Positions 10,644 to 21,542 of a DNA stretch of 64,000 nucleotides are shown here, one piece after another (position 1 is the stretch's first letter; every line of letters begins with the position of its first letter). The position numbers and the translations under genes were made by a program. The notes beneath the pieces are model-generated. The model saw nothing but the letters and a program-made list of their open reading frames with translations. It had not been told where the DNA came from and did no database searches. The stretch is from assembly GCA_001632435.1 (NCBI GenBank), contig KV423915.1, positions 278,966-342,965 on the forward strand. The letters are read 5' to 3'. Source of the DNA: Calocera cornea HHB12733 (Eukaryota > Basidiomycota > Dacrymycetes > Dacrymycetales > Dacrymycetaceae).

Positions 10644-11358
10644 TCAAAACGGAGCCGCGGCTGGGACGTGCACCATTGAGTTGGCGTCGCCCGTTGGGCA
10701 ATCTTGCCCGCTGGTGCAGCCGGGATAGCCGTCGCCCTGCCAGCTCGGTGAGTCAAACTGCTCAACGCGCTGGTCAGGCACAGAACGCACCCGGTCTGCT
10801 CGAGGTCGTTTCGTAGCCAGGATGCGCGGCATTTCGTTGGCGTCTCCCGCCGGGCAGTTTGCGCTCGTACATCCTTGACCGGGGTAGCCCTACCAACTAA
10901 GTGAGTCAAGCTAGTCACTGGTCTGGCTTAGCAAATTACTCACGTCTGATCGGGGCCGGTTCACCCCCAGGATGTGCCGCAGTTCGTTGGCGTCTCCCGC
11001 CGGGGTGTTTCCGTTGGTACATCCCTGGCAGGGATCGCCCTTGTGTACCAGTTCAGTAAGTCAGTCTGGTCCCTGTTCGGGACACGCAGAGACGCACCGC
11101 TGATGGGAGCTTATTCGTGGCCAGGGTGAGCTTCACTTCGTTGGGTTCTCCCGCTGGACAGTCTTGACCGCTCGTACAGCCAGGACCCGGCTCTCCCGGC
11201 TACCCAGTTGAAGCGGACATAAGTCAAGCTCTCTTGATGTGTATGGTATACAGATTACGTACTTCGGATACCAAGCCGCTTGTAAACGTCGACAATTCAG
11301 CTCCAAGTTCTCCGGAGAGGACGTTCTTCTTTCCGCTGGGCTCTGCCTCCGGACAGCC
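10644..11358 (-). repeat. Tandem exon-intron repeats (five units, about 155 bp period)
   Basis: Direct DNA repeats seen as recurring CGTTGGCGTCTCCCGCCGGG on the plus strand (10836, 10985) with diverged forms at 10681 and 11139. Each unit is one exon (93-102 bp) plus one intron (about 54-63 bp). The internal divergence suggests an old, repeated duplication followed by sequence change. Confidence 0.75.
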
Positions 11359-11640
11359 CTGTCCGCCGAGGCCGCGACAGAGCAGCTCGTTACCCTACCG
11401 AATCCAGGACGCCCTGTGTCAGGTACTGTCTCTTGCTTTGCTACATTCAAGATGTACCATGTGTCGTAGCTGGCTTTGAATTACCCAGGGCTCCGCACCA
11501 GTCGTTTTGTTGTATCCTGGTCACTCAGGTTCAGATCAAGGCGGCGTTCACTAGACATTGAGGACGTTACCTAGCTGATAGCCCACGGCCCTGCTGAGCA
11601 AGACCAGAAGGACGGTGTTGGTTAGGAACACGATTTTCAT
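10644..11640 (-). CDS. Secreted protein built from tandemly repeated phase-0 exons (200 aa)
   Basis: Eight-exon model, complement of 10644-10736, 10791-10889, 10944-11039, 11098-11199, 11263-11358, 11399-11413, 11485-11516, 11571-11640. The first coding exon is a signal peptide (MKIVFLTNTVLLVLLSRAVG). The last four exons each encode a 30-34 residue unit built on GCTSGQDCPAGEPNE, GCTNGNTPAGDANE, GCTSANCPAGDANE and GCTSGQDCPTGDANS; the exon before them is a divergent unit beginning GCPEAEPSG. All junctions between the repeat exons are phase 0 and most introns have a TGAC-type branch site, so exon plus intron was the unit of duplication. A 15-nt micro-exon (11399-11413) and a 40-nt intron are needed. 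The mature protein carries CX4-5C pairs and one KR site. No known family; function unknown. Confidence 0.65.
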
Positions 11641-12971
11641 GACGTTGAGAGATGAGCGAGTGAGAGGAAAATTGCGTTGGATGTGGTGGTGGGAAGGATA
11701 GGAGATAGACGTATACTCGGGGCAGGTCTCTCTTAAATACCTGATTCCAGGGCGGAACCTCGTTTCAATCCCGGGGATAAGGCCTATGCTGACCACCGAT
11801 GCATACGGAGCTATGACCTCTATGACTCCTCTCTGGTAGGTGAATTGTACGAGGATATTTCGGTCACCTGATCAAGGGTTGAAACTGGGCGCCTATGTGG
11901 CAAGTATTCTCCGCGGCCTTTGTACATAGAGGCCCCTGCAGAACTCTGCACACATAGGATATAATGGTCTAGACCAGTTTCACTCCCCGATGGCGCTTGC
12001 ACTCTACAGTGTCCCCTGTACAGCCCCCGGTGATGCAAGGCCACGTAGCCGGACGTTCGGGGATTCAGTCATGATGATTAAGATCCGGCTCACGCGACTC
12101 GACTATCCATACCCGTGCATGGGCGCTTAACGCTGCCACGTACATAGCGTGTAACATTCAGGCAAAATAATATTCCTTCTCGCTCACCTGCGGTACCGCT
12201 GGCAAACAGTGTCCGGCTACTTGCACAACAACCGGACGTGCGAACGCGCCATACATAGGTGGATCATATCAGGGGGAGGTGGACAGCGATAGATATTTCC
12301 TTGGCACAGAGTAAACCATAGTACCTTGCAGAAGGGGCCTGGCCCGTTCGTCAGAGTAAATGAGAGCTCACATGCCACTAAGGGATGCATGACGATGGAC
12401 ATGGATGTCCGGTTGGAGCACGTCACGCGGGCGCACCTTGTGATTCCAAATGACAACTGAGAATGTCAGCTGCGGATTTCTTTTCAAAATATTTTCCAAT
12501 AACCTGTACTAACCGGCCAGACGGTTTCGTATGGCTTCAGTCAAGCCAAGTCTGAGTGTTGCTTGAAGGGTTCGCCTGCGGACGTTGTATGGCACGGGAA
12601 ACAAGCCAGGTCCCCTTGAGCTACAGTGAACAGCCCTTCTGGACCTGGCGCATGGAGCAGAGCATTACTCGATGGGGCACTTGTATGTCAAATGACAATC
12701 GAGACCACAAGCCGACGTGACGTTTCAGTCGATTGGCTACATACAGTAAATGCTAGCCGGGAGGTGCTTCGGAGCTACAACACAGCAAACACATGAGTTA
12801 CTGTCCCATACATGTGGCTCGTACTACAAGAACATAACTTTCCAAGGATATAGGCCAAGGTCTGGACTGCTGTGGCTTCCAGGAACCGTTGATGAAGACA
12901 TTTGAGGGAGTAATGAGCTATGCAACCCTCATAAACGACCACAGTCTCTCGGCCCATCCCCCCGCCTCGTC
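11641..12971. other. Gene-free interval
   Basis: A TATTTAAG element on the minus strand near 11735 is a candidate TATA box for the repeat-exon gene. From about 12765 the sequence is part of the tandem duplication that contains the twin peptide genes. No other gene could be supported. Confidence 0.5.
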
Positions 12972-13138
12972 TCACTCGCAGGTCTTGATGGTCTCGGGAG
13001 TGCACTGCCGCTTCATCTCTACATAGTATGAGCCTATATGAGAATCTCCCTCGTTGTAAGTGACTCACCGGTGGGTAGTGCGACAACAGTACCAATCAAC
13101 ATAAACACCGCAAACGTGACGAGCGAGAAGACTTGCAT
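12972..13138 (-). CDS. Kex2-type secreted peptide precursor A (38 aa)
   Basis: Model complement(join(12972..13018, 13069..13138)). The 50-nt intron (GTGAGT...TGTAG) splits the codon after LPT. The product is a signal peptide (MQVFSLVTFAVFMLIGTVVA), a linker LPTEM, a Lys-Arg Kex2-type site and an 11-residue tail QCTPETIKTCE with two cysteines that could form one disulfide loop. After KR the first residue is Gln, which could cyclise to pyroglutamate. A paralogue with the same architecture lies 1.1 kb upstream. Too short for any domain match; the paralogue, splice sites and shared promoter are the evidence that it is a gene. Processing and disulfide are inference. Confidence 0.6.
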
Positions 13139-14051
13139 GGCGATGGTATGGGAAGTGCGAGAGGTATGGGCTGTTTTTGCTGGATAGAGGCGCTGGATCT
13201 AGTTAGGACAGTCTGCGCTCGTTTAAATAGCCCTGAGACCGGCAAAGGTTCGCACAGTCGCCGCGGATTACACACTTGAAACCAAGAACAATGCTCGTGA
13301 AACGTGCATACTGGCAACATAAGACTAGCTTTACTCAACCACCCTCACTTCTTCGCTTGAAAGAAGACACGAGCCGGATCAGCTGCAGCGAGCATGAAAA
13401 AATCAGAAAAATGTGGCATATTGCGTTTCCCTCGGTGCCGAGAGATAACCTGAGGTACTTGAGTTGGGGAAACACCATCGAACTTCAGGACAAGTGCTGC
13501 TTTTGCATGAGAATGTTCGGCAAGCGATAAGACGTTGGCCAATCCGACTCTGCGGTTCTTGCGCTCGGTAAACCTTGGCTACTGTACCAAGCCAGACCTA
13601 AGCTTGTATGCATCCTGTCCGAAGTGAAGTCAAACAACGAGCGACTGTGTTCTTGTATTAAATGGAGAATGATTACCTCTGTGCCGGGACGACTCCCAGT
13701 ATCAGCATATGCATGGCCCTTGACCGCTAGTTACGTCGACCCGAGGATGGCTAATTGATGGATTTAGTCAGCGATAGGGGACAGTATTTTCCCGGAAGGA
13801 CGGTTACTCCAGTATCGTCACCAGTTCTGCCCCCTGCAGGGAGCCCAGAGGACGGGTGGGCCAGTGTTTCGGAGTTACAACCCCCAAAACTCTGATAGTG
13901 ATTGATGTCCGATAGATCTCGTTAGACAGTGCCATACAGTGTGTACAAGGCTAAATGACAAAGCAACCGGGCGGGTGAAGTAGCACTAAGCATTGCTGAG
14001 AACGGATATTGACGCGTAAGCTGCGCGACCACAGCTGATCAAACAAGCGTT
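13139..14051. other. Interval between the twin peptide genes
   Basis: 5' flank of peptide A and 3' flank of peptide B. The minus-strand frame 13345-13542 lies in the duplicated promoter and is not supported as a gene. Confidence 0.5.
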
Positions 14052-14240
14052 TCACCTTTCCGATCCTAACCTACAAGTATTCCTGGTCTCAGGAGTGCAC
14101 TGACGCTTCACGTCTGGAGTGGGCTGTGAGCCGCGATAAACATCTCTCTTCGTGCTATGGCTCTTACCACCGGTGGGTAGTGCAGCAACCGTGCCAAGCA
14201 GCATAAACGCCGCAATCTTGACGAACGACGACAGTTGCAT
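14052..14240 (-). CDS. Kex2-type secreted peptide precursor B (44 aa)
   Basis: Model complement(join(14052..14113, 14168..14240)), intron 54 nt with GTAAGA donor and TCCAG acceptor. A donor three bases earlier (GTGGTA) would keep the frame and remove one Gly. Product: signal peptide MQLSSFVKIAAFMLLGTVAA, linker LPTGDV, KR, then QCTPETRNTCRLGSER. The leader and the KRQCTPET-x-x-TC core match peptide A, while the tail is longer. The unspliced frame is also open, so the intron rests on the match with A. No family recognised. Confidence 0.6.
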   Translation of the reverse strand: MQLSSFVKIAAFMLLGTVAALPTGGKSHSTKRDVYRGSQPTPDVKRQCTPETRNTCRLGSER

Positions 14241-15536
14241 GAGGATGGCGTGTAACTTTGGAGGGTATGAAAGTGGTACTGCGGGACAGAGGCGTGGGTA
14301 CATCGCTGGGCCCCAGTCTGGGCTGGTTTAAATAGCATCGGGACCGGCAGAGGTCACAAGCACGTATCGCACAGTCACCGCGGACTAGACAACATAGACT
14401 AAGGACAATGCACGTGATCCGTTTGTACCGGCACGATGAACCCGATTTGCTCCATCGCCCTCACTTGTCCGCTTGAAAGAGGTCCCGAACCGAATCTGCC
14501 ACACAGAACGTGAAAGGTGTGGCATAGCGCAATTCCTCGAGCACGGCCAGATAACATGAGGCATTGGAGTCGGGGTATCTAGAGAACGCATGGCAGGTGA
14601 AGCTTAGGGTGTGAATGTTCGGCAGACGGTAGCGCTCACATTTGTGTCGCCTGCAGCCATCCACCCGGTTCAATGTCGGGAGAAGTAGGCGAAAGGGGGA
14701 CCTGGCTCGCCATCGCGCTCTGTAGAAAGGACTGCAGCTTTTAACCCACTGGAGAACTGCATGTTGTCCAAGGTGCCAAAAGTTGTGAGGCACGTAGTAT
14801 TTCTAGTTATGATTCGTTCCTCTCAGCGGTTTACATAGCCATGTCCCAGATCAGGTATTGAGGCTCGGAGACGGAGACGCGAATCGCGATTTGGTTGGCT
14901 AGATGGAGTTTTCTAAATTTCTGCCTTAGAAGTAACCCCGTCTTCTTTGTGAAAAGAAGATGTCGATTGCGGTATCTCGGAAAGTTTCTGTCAAGTGAGC
15001 GCATGGTAAAAGTCAAGTAGCACGCCTGTGGCAAAAAGCCATATGATCGTGCATCCCGGTATCATCGCGTCACCACTGTAATAATGACAAGCCTCTACTA
15101 TTTCCCTGGAGATGTCCACGGCACTACCGTAGCTACGGCCTCGGGGGACGCCGCTTTGAAGCCTTCGGGACTCCAGCAATGCTCGCGAGGAAAGGTCCGA
15201 GATAGCTGCCGACGGTCAGTCCGTCATGTCTGAGGCTCGAATCACCCAGGCTCCTCGCCGCACCTGAACATGCGGTCTCCCCAAGGAGAGTCTTGCTTCT
15301 GTGCTCGGAGTGAATCTGTAGTTGAAACAGAGCCATCTGAACAAAGCCCTGTCGTGCTAACGGTAGGCTGTGCTGAATGTCAATTTGGCTGAGGAAGGAG
15401 CTGTTCGTTTTGACATGCACTTGCTTTATACGTATGATGGTACTGTACAATATGCACTGGTATCGCTACAAAGAATCGGAATGACCTGCAGGCACCGCAG
15501 TATACTGTAAACCACAATGGAAGAATGCTTGAGGCT
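14241..15536. other. Gene-free interval
   Basis: Upstream flank of peptide B and 3' flank of the Mau2 gene. Frames at 14461-14793 and 15133-15450 (minus) lack splice or family support. Nothing else seen. Confidence 0.5.
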
Positions 15537-17973
15537 TCATGCCGTTATCTCCTCCTGCTGCACAGCGAACAGTCGAGCCATCTCCTCTTGATCCCTAGTC
15601 CATCTCTCCCTCAGAGCGTGATTGATCCCCTCCTGTTTCTTAGCTTGTTTATCTTTTCCTTGCCTCTGCAACAGTTCCGCATACTTCTCACCGACCCACA
15701 AACCGATGGAAGCGTTTCCGTAAGTGCTAGTCGGCTTCTTCTCACCCTCGGGAGGTGCACCGAGGCTCAGGCAGAGCTGACGACATGCCTGTAGGGCACT
15801 TACGGCGCGACTGGCTTTCGTGAGCTGATAGTGTGAGGCCGTGATGGATAGAACGAGAAGTCGAAGGTAGTTGTCTTGCCGAAGAGTAGCGCTGTCCAAC
15901 GCGAACTTCAGATGTTGCCTGTATTTGAGATCAGCAGTGGTTCGGTTAGGCGTGGTGCATGCACTGCTTACTTCGATTTGTGAATCTCCTTTGCAGCGAT
16001 CGCACGGAACACGCGTGCAGGCTCGTTGAGGTTTTCATCGTTGCAATCCACGAGCTTGAGTAACAAGTCCTCAGAGTCCACTTGCACATCCTCGCCCAAG
16101 CCGAGTTTGAGGCCCAGCAAGTCGAGAGTAGCAGAGAGTCGGATGCCTGTGTCGTCTTGCTCCTTGGCGAGGTGCGAAGCCAAGAAGTAGCAGTCTTTCG
16201 CACGAGAGACGGAGAACACTGAATGCGCTAAGCGACCATGCAGAAGAGATATAATGGGGCTGAACTGGGTGAAAAGATCGACGGATGAAGTGTACAGCTC
16301 GAGAGAGTCGAGATGCTATTGGGGAGATCAGATAAGACCATTGAACACGCGGCATTACATACCTTCTTCGCCTCTTGGAATTCACTCCTCATAATAGCGA
16401 CGCTTATAAGCTCACACAAGAGCAGCGCCCTGACCTCGTGTAGTTGTTTCTCGAGTGCCTTCTTCTCCTTCAGGGAATACCAGCGAGGCACTAATACATT
16501 CACAGTCGGTGATGTGCATATATGTGAGGATACGATACGTACGCTCGTCCATTTCCTCCTCAAACAGCTTCAACCCTTCTGCAGCCCAGATGCCGCGCTT
16601 GCTTTGGCGTCCGCTGGCGTCGCGGCTCGCCGCGGCAGCCACCAAGCATGCGAGAGATAATAAGAGCTTTTTTGGAGGTGATGGGAATAAAATTGGGACG
16701 GTTTTGGATGCTTTGGGTGCTGGTGGCGGTGATGCAGAGAGGATATCATCGAGCAGAGCTGGCAGGGAATCGAGTAGTTTGGAATGAAATGCGCATGAGT
16801 CGCTTGTTGCAGGAGACGACGAAGAATGCAGTAGAGAGAGAACCTGAGTGATAAGAAGAAGAGAAGCGTCGGAAGCCTGGAGAGCGGAGGGATCGGAGAA
16901 TGAAGACAGAAGCGAGCGGCACTCGGCCGGGAAGTCTTCTGGCTGATGCAGGAGGAGGTAGGTTAGGCGAAGCACAGAGTGTATGCGCGTGAATAGCGGG
17001 TCTACGCGCGGTGGTGTGGCGAGGTGGCCGAGCTGGGGCGTGATTTGAGAAGGGGCGAGGGTGGAGAGGACATGACTGTGGTGGAGGTAGTGCAGCCAGC
17101 TCGCGTCCGAGGTCGAGTTCCTAAAACGCAATATGAGCATACATGCTCTTAGAGAGAGATGTCAAGACGCACGGCTGAGAATACTCCGCATGCGTCTGCC
17201 TTGACAGATTCAGCGCCCGTTTGGTGGGGCCTCGCAGGACTGCCAGCCGGACTTGGAGGAACGACAGCGGCGAGGCGTAGTATGCGAGCGTTGGGTGCTG
17301 CTTAACGATCTGGAGCTGCAAAGGTATCAGCAACTGCACATACATCTGAGTTCCCCGTACTCACACCTCGCGTAATCCCATTCTCCGCGACGTCTGCCAC
17401 GCCCTTGACCCACGGCTCCTCGACCGCCGCATCAAGCACGAGCAGCGCGACCTCCGCCTGCCCCGTCAGTGCTCTCAGCTCCACCTCGGGCGTCAAGTCC
17501 ATCCGCAAGCACCGCCGCATCGCCAGCCAGGAGACGTACAGCGCGGCGACGTAGTTGGGGCTCGAGGGCGGCTCCAGCACCAGCTGCGGGATCATCAGCA
17601 GGAGCAGCGCGTCCGGCAGAGGCGGGGGCGGTTTCTCTTCTGGCGGCTCTAATGGGACTTCGGACACGTAGAATGTGTCTTTAAGCGGCGTGGGCGTCAT
17701 GGGGGTGTCGGAGAGGTCGGACGGCGCGTCCGCGTCGTGCGCCATCTGCGAGCCGGCCACAATCATCGACGGCGTGGTACGCGTCGAGGTCGAGGTCGAC
17801 GCGTCCGACTCGGGCTCGCGCTCCAGGGTCAACCGGCGGCGCTTGCTCGCTGGCTGCTGCTGCTCGGGCTCGGGCGCTGGGTGGGCAGGGCGCTTAGCGG
17901 GCGTGGGGAACATGAGCGGGTCTGGCGAGGAGGCCTGCCAGGGAGCCGGCGGGCGGGACGGGGTGAGAGCCAT
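15537..17973 (-). CDS. mau2: Cohesin loading factor Mau2/Scc4
   Basis: Six exons, complement of 15537-15918, 15972-16315, 16363-16490, 16543-17120, 17173-17315, 17365-17973; 727 aa, all junctions in phase. The N-terminal 100 residues are disordered with a basic KRRRL stretch. The rest is helical, TPR-like: ALYVSWLAMRRCLRMD, then ENGITRGLQIVKQHPTLAYY and, at the C-terminus, SIGLWVGEKYAELLQRQGK, all typical of the cohesin_load family. Known role: partner of Scc2/Nipbl, loading cohesin onto chromatin in the nucleus. Introns at 16491-16542 and 17121-17172 contain GTGCATATATGTG and GAGCATACATGCTC. The start ATG at 17973 precedes the S/P-rich head; an upstream in-frame extension exists but looks non-coding. 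Confidence 0.82.
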
Positions 17974-18332
17974 GTGGTCCGAGTCGGTGGTCGGAGGTCG
18001 GTGGTCGGAGGACGCGTTACAGTCAACTCGAGTGCCCTGAGCGGAAGCTATCGCGTACATTGCGCCGACGCGGTCCTGTAATAAATATTCTAGGCCGATC
18101 GTGCAAGTATCCATACAGTGCATACGTGCGGCAAGCGTTGGATGCGCTAACTTGTCAAGTATAAACACAAACACGCAGCTTTGTTACTTCTAAGCCTACA
18201 GCACCGTGCTAACGGGCCAGGAAAACACCCCGATGCAGCATAACAAGTCATAAACACGATAATTCCGCTTCCTTACACGGCTGACCGGCGCGGTTGAAGC
18301 GCGTCACGCGCACTCACTCGCATCGCGTCTCG

Positions 18333-19187
18333 TTAGTTCTTGCTCCTCGGGTCGCCCGCGGGCAGCCCCTCCCTCCACCCGAGCAGCCCCTGCACCCACT
18401 GCCCAAGCCGGACCTGCGCCTCGCGCATCTCCCACGCCTCCGTCCTGTGCTCCTCCTCCGTTCCCCCCGCGCCCGCGCCCGCCCGGCGCGCATCCTCATC
18501 CACCAGGCGCGAGGCAGTGAACATCAGGTCCTGGAGGGCGTTCTGCAGCCTGTCGAGCTCCTCGGCCGAGAAGTGCTTCCACCACCGCACGAGGGGGTGT
18601 TCCTCTTGCCCTAGGCGCTGGGCCTGGGCCTGGGACTGAGACTGGGGCGGAGCGGGGAGCGCGGGAGAGGCGGAGAAGGCGAAGCCGGGCGGGTAGCTCG
18701 GGCGGGGCGCGTGGGCCTGCTGCACCTGCACCTGCTGCTGGTACTGCTGTTGGGGTGGCTCACGCCCCCTGTACTCGCGCGAGCCGTTCCGCCGATGCTT
18801 CCTGCGCTGGGCGAGCGCACCCGGGCCCGGGCCAGTGACCGTCCCTTCCGCCTGGGGGAAGGCGAGCTTGAGCTTGGGCCGGTACGCGCTGGGGGAGGGG
18901 GTGTGCCCCGCGACCGCGGCGGCTGGTGGGCGTCAGCCGGTGCTGCCGCGTTGGGAGGGGACAAGGGGCAGGGGCGCACCTCCGGGCACGAACACGGGCG
19001 CGTTCCCCATCAGCATCGAGGCTGGGCGCCGGGCCTCCCCGGCGCTCGCCTGGGCGTGGGCGTGGGCGTCCACGGCCGCTGCGGAGGAGAGGGAGAAGGC
19101 CGGTGTGGAGAACGCGCTGGCAGCCCTGGGGGCGGGGGCGGGGAGGTCCACCACGCCCGGGGTGCGGGGCGGGGGAGTGCGCTCCAT
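18333..19187 (-). CDS. Proline/glutamine-rich hypothetical protein (265 aa)
   Basis: Model complement(join(18333..18922, 18980..19187)), 57-nt intron GTGCGC...ACCAG with a GGCTGACG branch. It opens with low-complexity Ala/Pro sequence, then PSAYRPKLKLAF, a basic patch LAQRRKHRRNGSREYRGREP that could be a nuclear signal, a Gln-rich run, and an amphipathic helical end (HPLVRWWKHFSAEELDRLQ; REAQVRLGQWVQGLLGW). No family recognised. Base composition is very GC-rich and several overlapping frames are open, but only this frame has the helical C-terminus. It lies head-to-head with the alcohol dehydrogenase gene at 19635. Confidence 0.6.
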
Positions 19188-19634
19188 CCAAGAGTGGCAC
19201 GATCACAAGCAGAGCTGGGAGAGAGAGAGAGGAAGAGTGGTGTATGCGCAGCGGCAGGGGCGGTGTGGGGGGCAGGGGCAGGGGACAATGGTCGCTGTAT
19301 GCGTTATCGGGCGGTGGGGCGGGGGAAGATCATGCGGCCTTGTGCGTGTGGGTGTGCGCTGTACGCGGGGGCTGCTTCGGGGATCGTCGTCGGCGTTGGT
19401 GAGGTGGTGAGGCTGTCAGTGGGCAGGGACGAGCACACCCGCCGGGACCGCCGGGATGGCCGTCAGACGCGAGGCGGAGGCGCGGGGCATGCTGCTGGGG
19501 GGCGCACCGCGGAGGGAGGGTGTGATGGTGAGCGGCCATCACAACGTGCGCACACTGCCACACCTGCGGGGTTCCGCCCCTGCTCCTCGTACCCCCGCCG
19601 TTCCGTCTGCGACTATAGTGCTGCACTACAGTAC

Positions 19635-20980
19635 ATGCAATCAATCATGGCCCCCTCCATCCCGTCCACAATGCGCGGTCTGCAGATCGTCACCTTCGGC
19701 GCGCCCTACGTGCTCAACCCCCGCATCCCCGTGCCGCGCATCACCCCCACCCAGCTGCTCATCAAGATCGCCGTGGCGGGCTACTGCCACACCGAGAGCA
19801 TGGTCCTGCGGGGGGATTTCGCGGGGATGGCTCTGCAGGACCCGCTGCCGCAGATCCCGAGCCACGAGCCCGTCGGGTGGGTCGCCCAGGTTGGCGAAGC
19901 GGTCGATGCGGGCCAGTGGAAGATCGGGATGCGTGTCGGGTGCTTGAACTACCGCGATCCGTGTGGCGTGTGCGAGGAGTGTAAAGGCGGAGAGGTCAAG
20001 TTCTGCAAGAGTGAGTCCGGCGCTGTCATGCCTGGTCTGCGCTGGGAGGGAGCTCGAGTCGACTGGGGTGGCTCACGGACTGGTCCGCAGAAATGCAGAT
20101 GGCCGGCGTCACGGCCGACGGGGCGATGGCCGAGTACATGGTTGCCGACCCCTGTGTGCTCCCTCCTCCTTCCCTCCCTGCCTACCCGCAACTCACCACC
20201 GGCCTAGTGACGACGGTCCCGCTCCCCCCCACCCTCCCGTTCGAAGCCGCCGCGCCCCTCTTCTGCGCGGGCGCAACGATCTACAACGCCCTGCTGACGT
20301 GCGCGCTCGCCCCCGGGCAGGCAGTCGCCATCATCGGCGTGGGCGCGCTGGGCCACCTGGGCGTGCAGTTCGCCCGTGTCATGGGGCTCCGCGTCGTCGC
20401 CGTCGACGCGCGCGCCGCGCCGCTCGAGATGGTGGCGACCCTGCGGCACCCGCCGGACATCACTGTCGACGCGACGGAAGGGTCAGCGGCGGCGCTGCAG
20501 CGCATCCCCTTCCCGGTGGACGCGAGCATCATTGCCACCGACGCGGTGGCGGCGTACGGCTTTGCCCTCGAGCTGACCCGGCCGCACGGCACCGTCGTCG
20601 TCGTCGGCCAGCCGCGCGAACCGATCCCCGTCCCGTACGGGGCGTTGGTGTTCAAGGACCTGACGCTGAGGGGGAGCGTGCTGTCGAGCCCCGAGGTGTG
20701 TCGGGAGATGTACGTGGCACCCGTCCACTCTTTCTGTACTTTCCTGTGATCACCCTATGGTGCTTGTTTCCCGGCATGTGCCGCCGCTGCTTTTCGTGGC
20801 GGTGTGGGAGCTCGGAGACTCGGAGCTGACGTCCAGCCCAGGATCAAAGTCTTCTCGGAGAACAACCTCGAAGTGCGCACCAAGGCGTACGCACTGGAGG
20901 AGATCGAGGCGCTGCTCGCGGACTCGCACAGGCCGGACATGGCCGGCAAGCTCGTCGTGCGTGTTGCTGAGGAGTTCTGA
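19635..20980 (+). CDS. Zinc-dependent alcohol dehydrogenase (MDR family), copy 1
   Basis: Model join(19635..20010, 20091..20709, 20842..20980), 377 aa; an ATG at 19647 is equally possible and matches the paralogue better. Catalytic zinc ligands in GYCHTES and PSHEPVG; structural zinc site CGVCEECKGGEVKFC; Rossmann motif GVGALGHLGVQFA. Known activity of the family: NAD(P)-linked interconversion of primary alcohols and aldehydes in the cytosol. Introns sit after KFCK and within REM|IKVF, both restoring conserved sequence shared with the paralogue at 45457. The 132-nt second intron is long for this window. It has only three exons against eight in the paralogue, so introns were lost or gained after duplication. 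Confidence 0.88.
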
Positions 20981-21542
20981 TCCATGTGAGCTGCCCTCGC
21001 ACGCATGGATTGACTGCCTTAGGCAGGAGCGCGGGAACATGCACATTGCCGACCAGTGGGGATGCGATTTGATTGATATGATTGATTTGGTTTGAGGTGA
21101 ATGGAGCGGCGCTGAACGAGGGTCGATAGGAGCAAGAACGTGCAATATATACGTTAGTCAGACAGCAACAGAAATGGATTTCAAACAGGTCAATCCTTGC
21201 CACACACGACCCGGCGGGAGTACTAGTGAAGGAGCGCGACTCTCCCTGGACAACAACGTTGCCAGGTCTGCAGTCGTGCACGATTGCTTCCATTTTCCTA
21301 ATCGAGACACCCGCCCACCGCATCACGCCTATGCATCCGTTACGCGCTATTCCGCCGGAGGCAAACCGGCGATCGGAGATACTTGCCTCCGTGCCGGGAG
21401 CGAACAGGCTAAACGGCGGAGAAAGGAGACGCGTCACGTGACATAGATGACTCGCGTCATGTGACTCCGCGGAATCTCGAGCGAAGTAATGCGTGACATT
21501 GTTCGCGACTGATATTACGGACGCGCCGTCTTTTTATTAACG
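20981..21542. other. Intergenic region
   Basis: Contains GTCACGTGAC (21434-21443), a perfect palindrome with an E-box CACGTG core about 100 bp upstream of the next gene, and CATGTGAC nearby (21458). No gene seen. Confidence 0.4.

Larger units (their letters stand above)
12765..14590. repeat. Tandem duplication carrying the twin peptide genes
   Basis: Two diverged copies of about 0.75 kb: roughly 12765-13545 and 13860-14590. Shared landmarks are TTCGGAGYTACAAC at the 3' side (12768 and 13868), the coding exons, and 5' flanks with CCCTCACTT...CGCTTGAAAGA (13343 and 14459) and RTGTGGCATA (13411 and 14517). Similarity therefore covers the promoter and the downstream flank as well as the coding sequence. 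Confidence 0.7.

Noticed and set aside
10644..11358. CRISPR-like spacing of the short repeats
   Set aside because: Repeats are diverged coding exons with splice sites in a eukaryotic gene, not identical direct repeats with unique spacers.
13345..14793. Minus-strand frames 13345-13542 and 14461-14793 that resemble each other
   Set aside because: They lie in the duplicated promoters of the twin peptide genes; similarity is explained by the DNA duplication.
18711..19634. Long upstream extension of the alcohol dehydrogenase frame
   Set aside because: Runs antisense through the 18333-19187 gene, is Gly/Arg-rich, and the paralogue begins at the equivalent of 19647.
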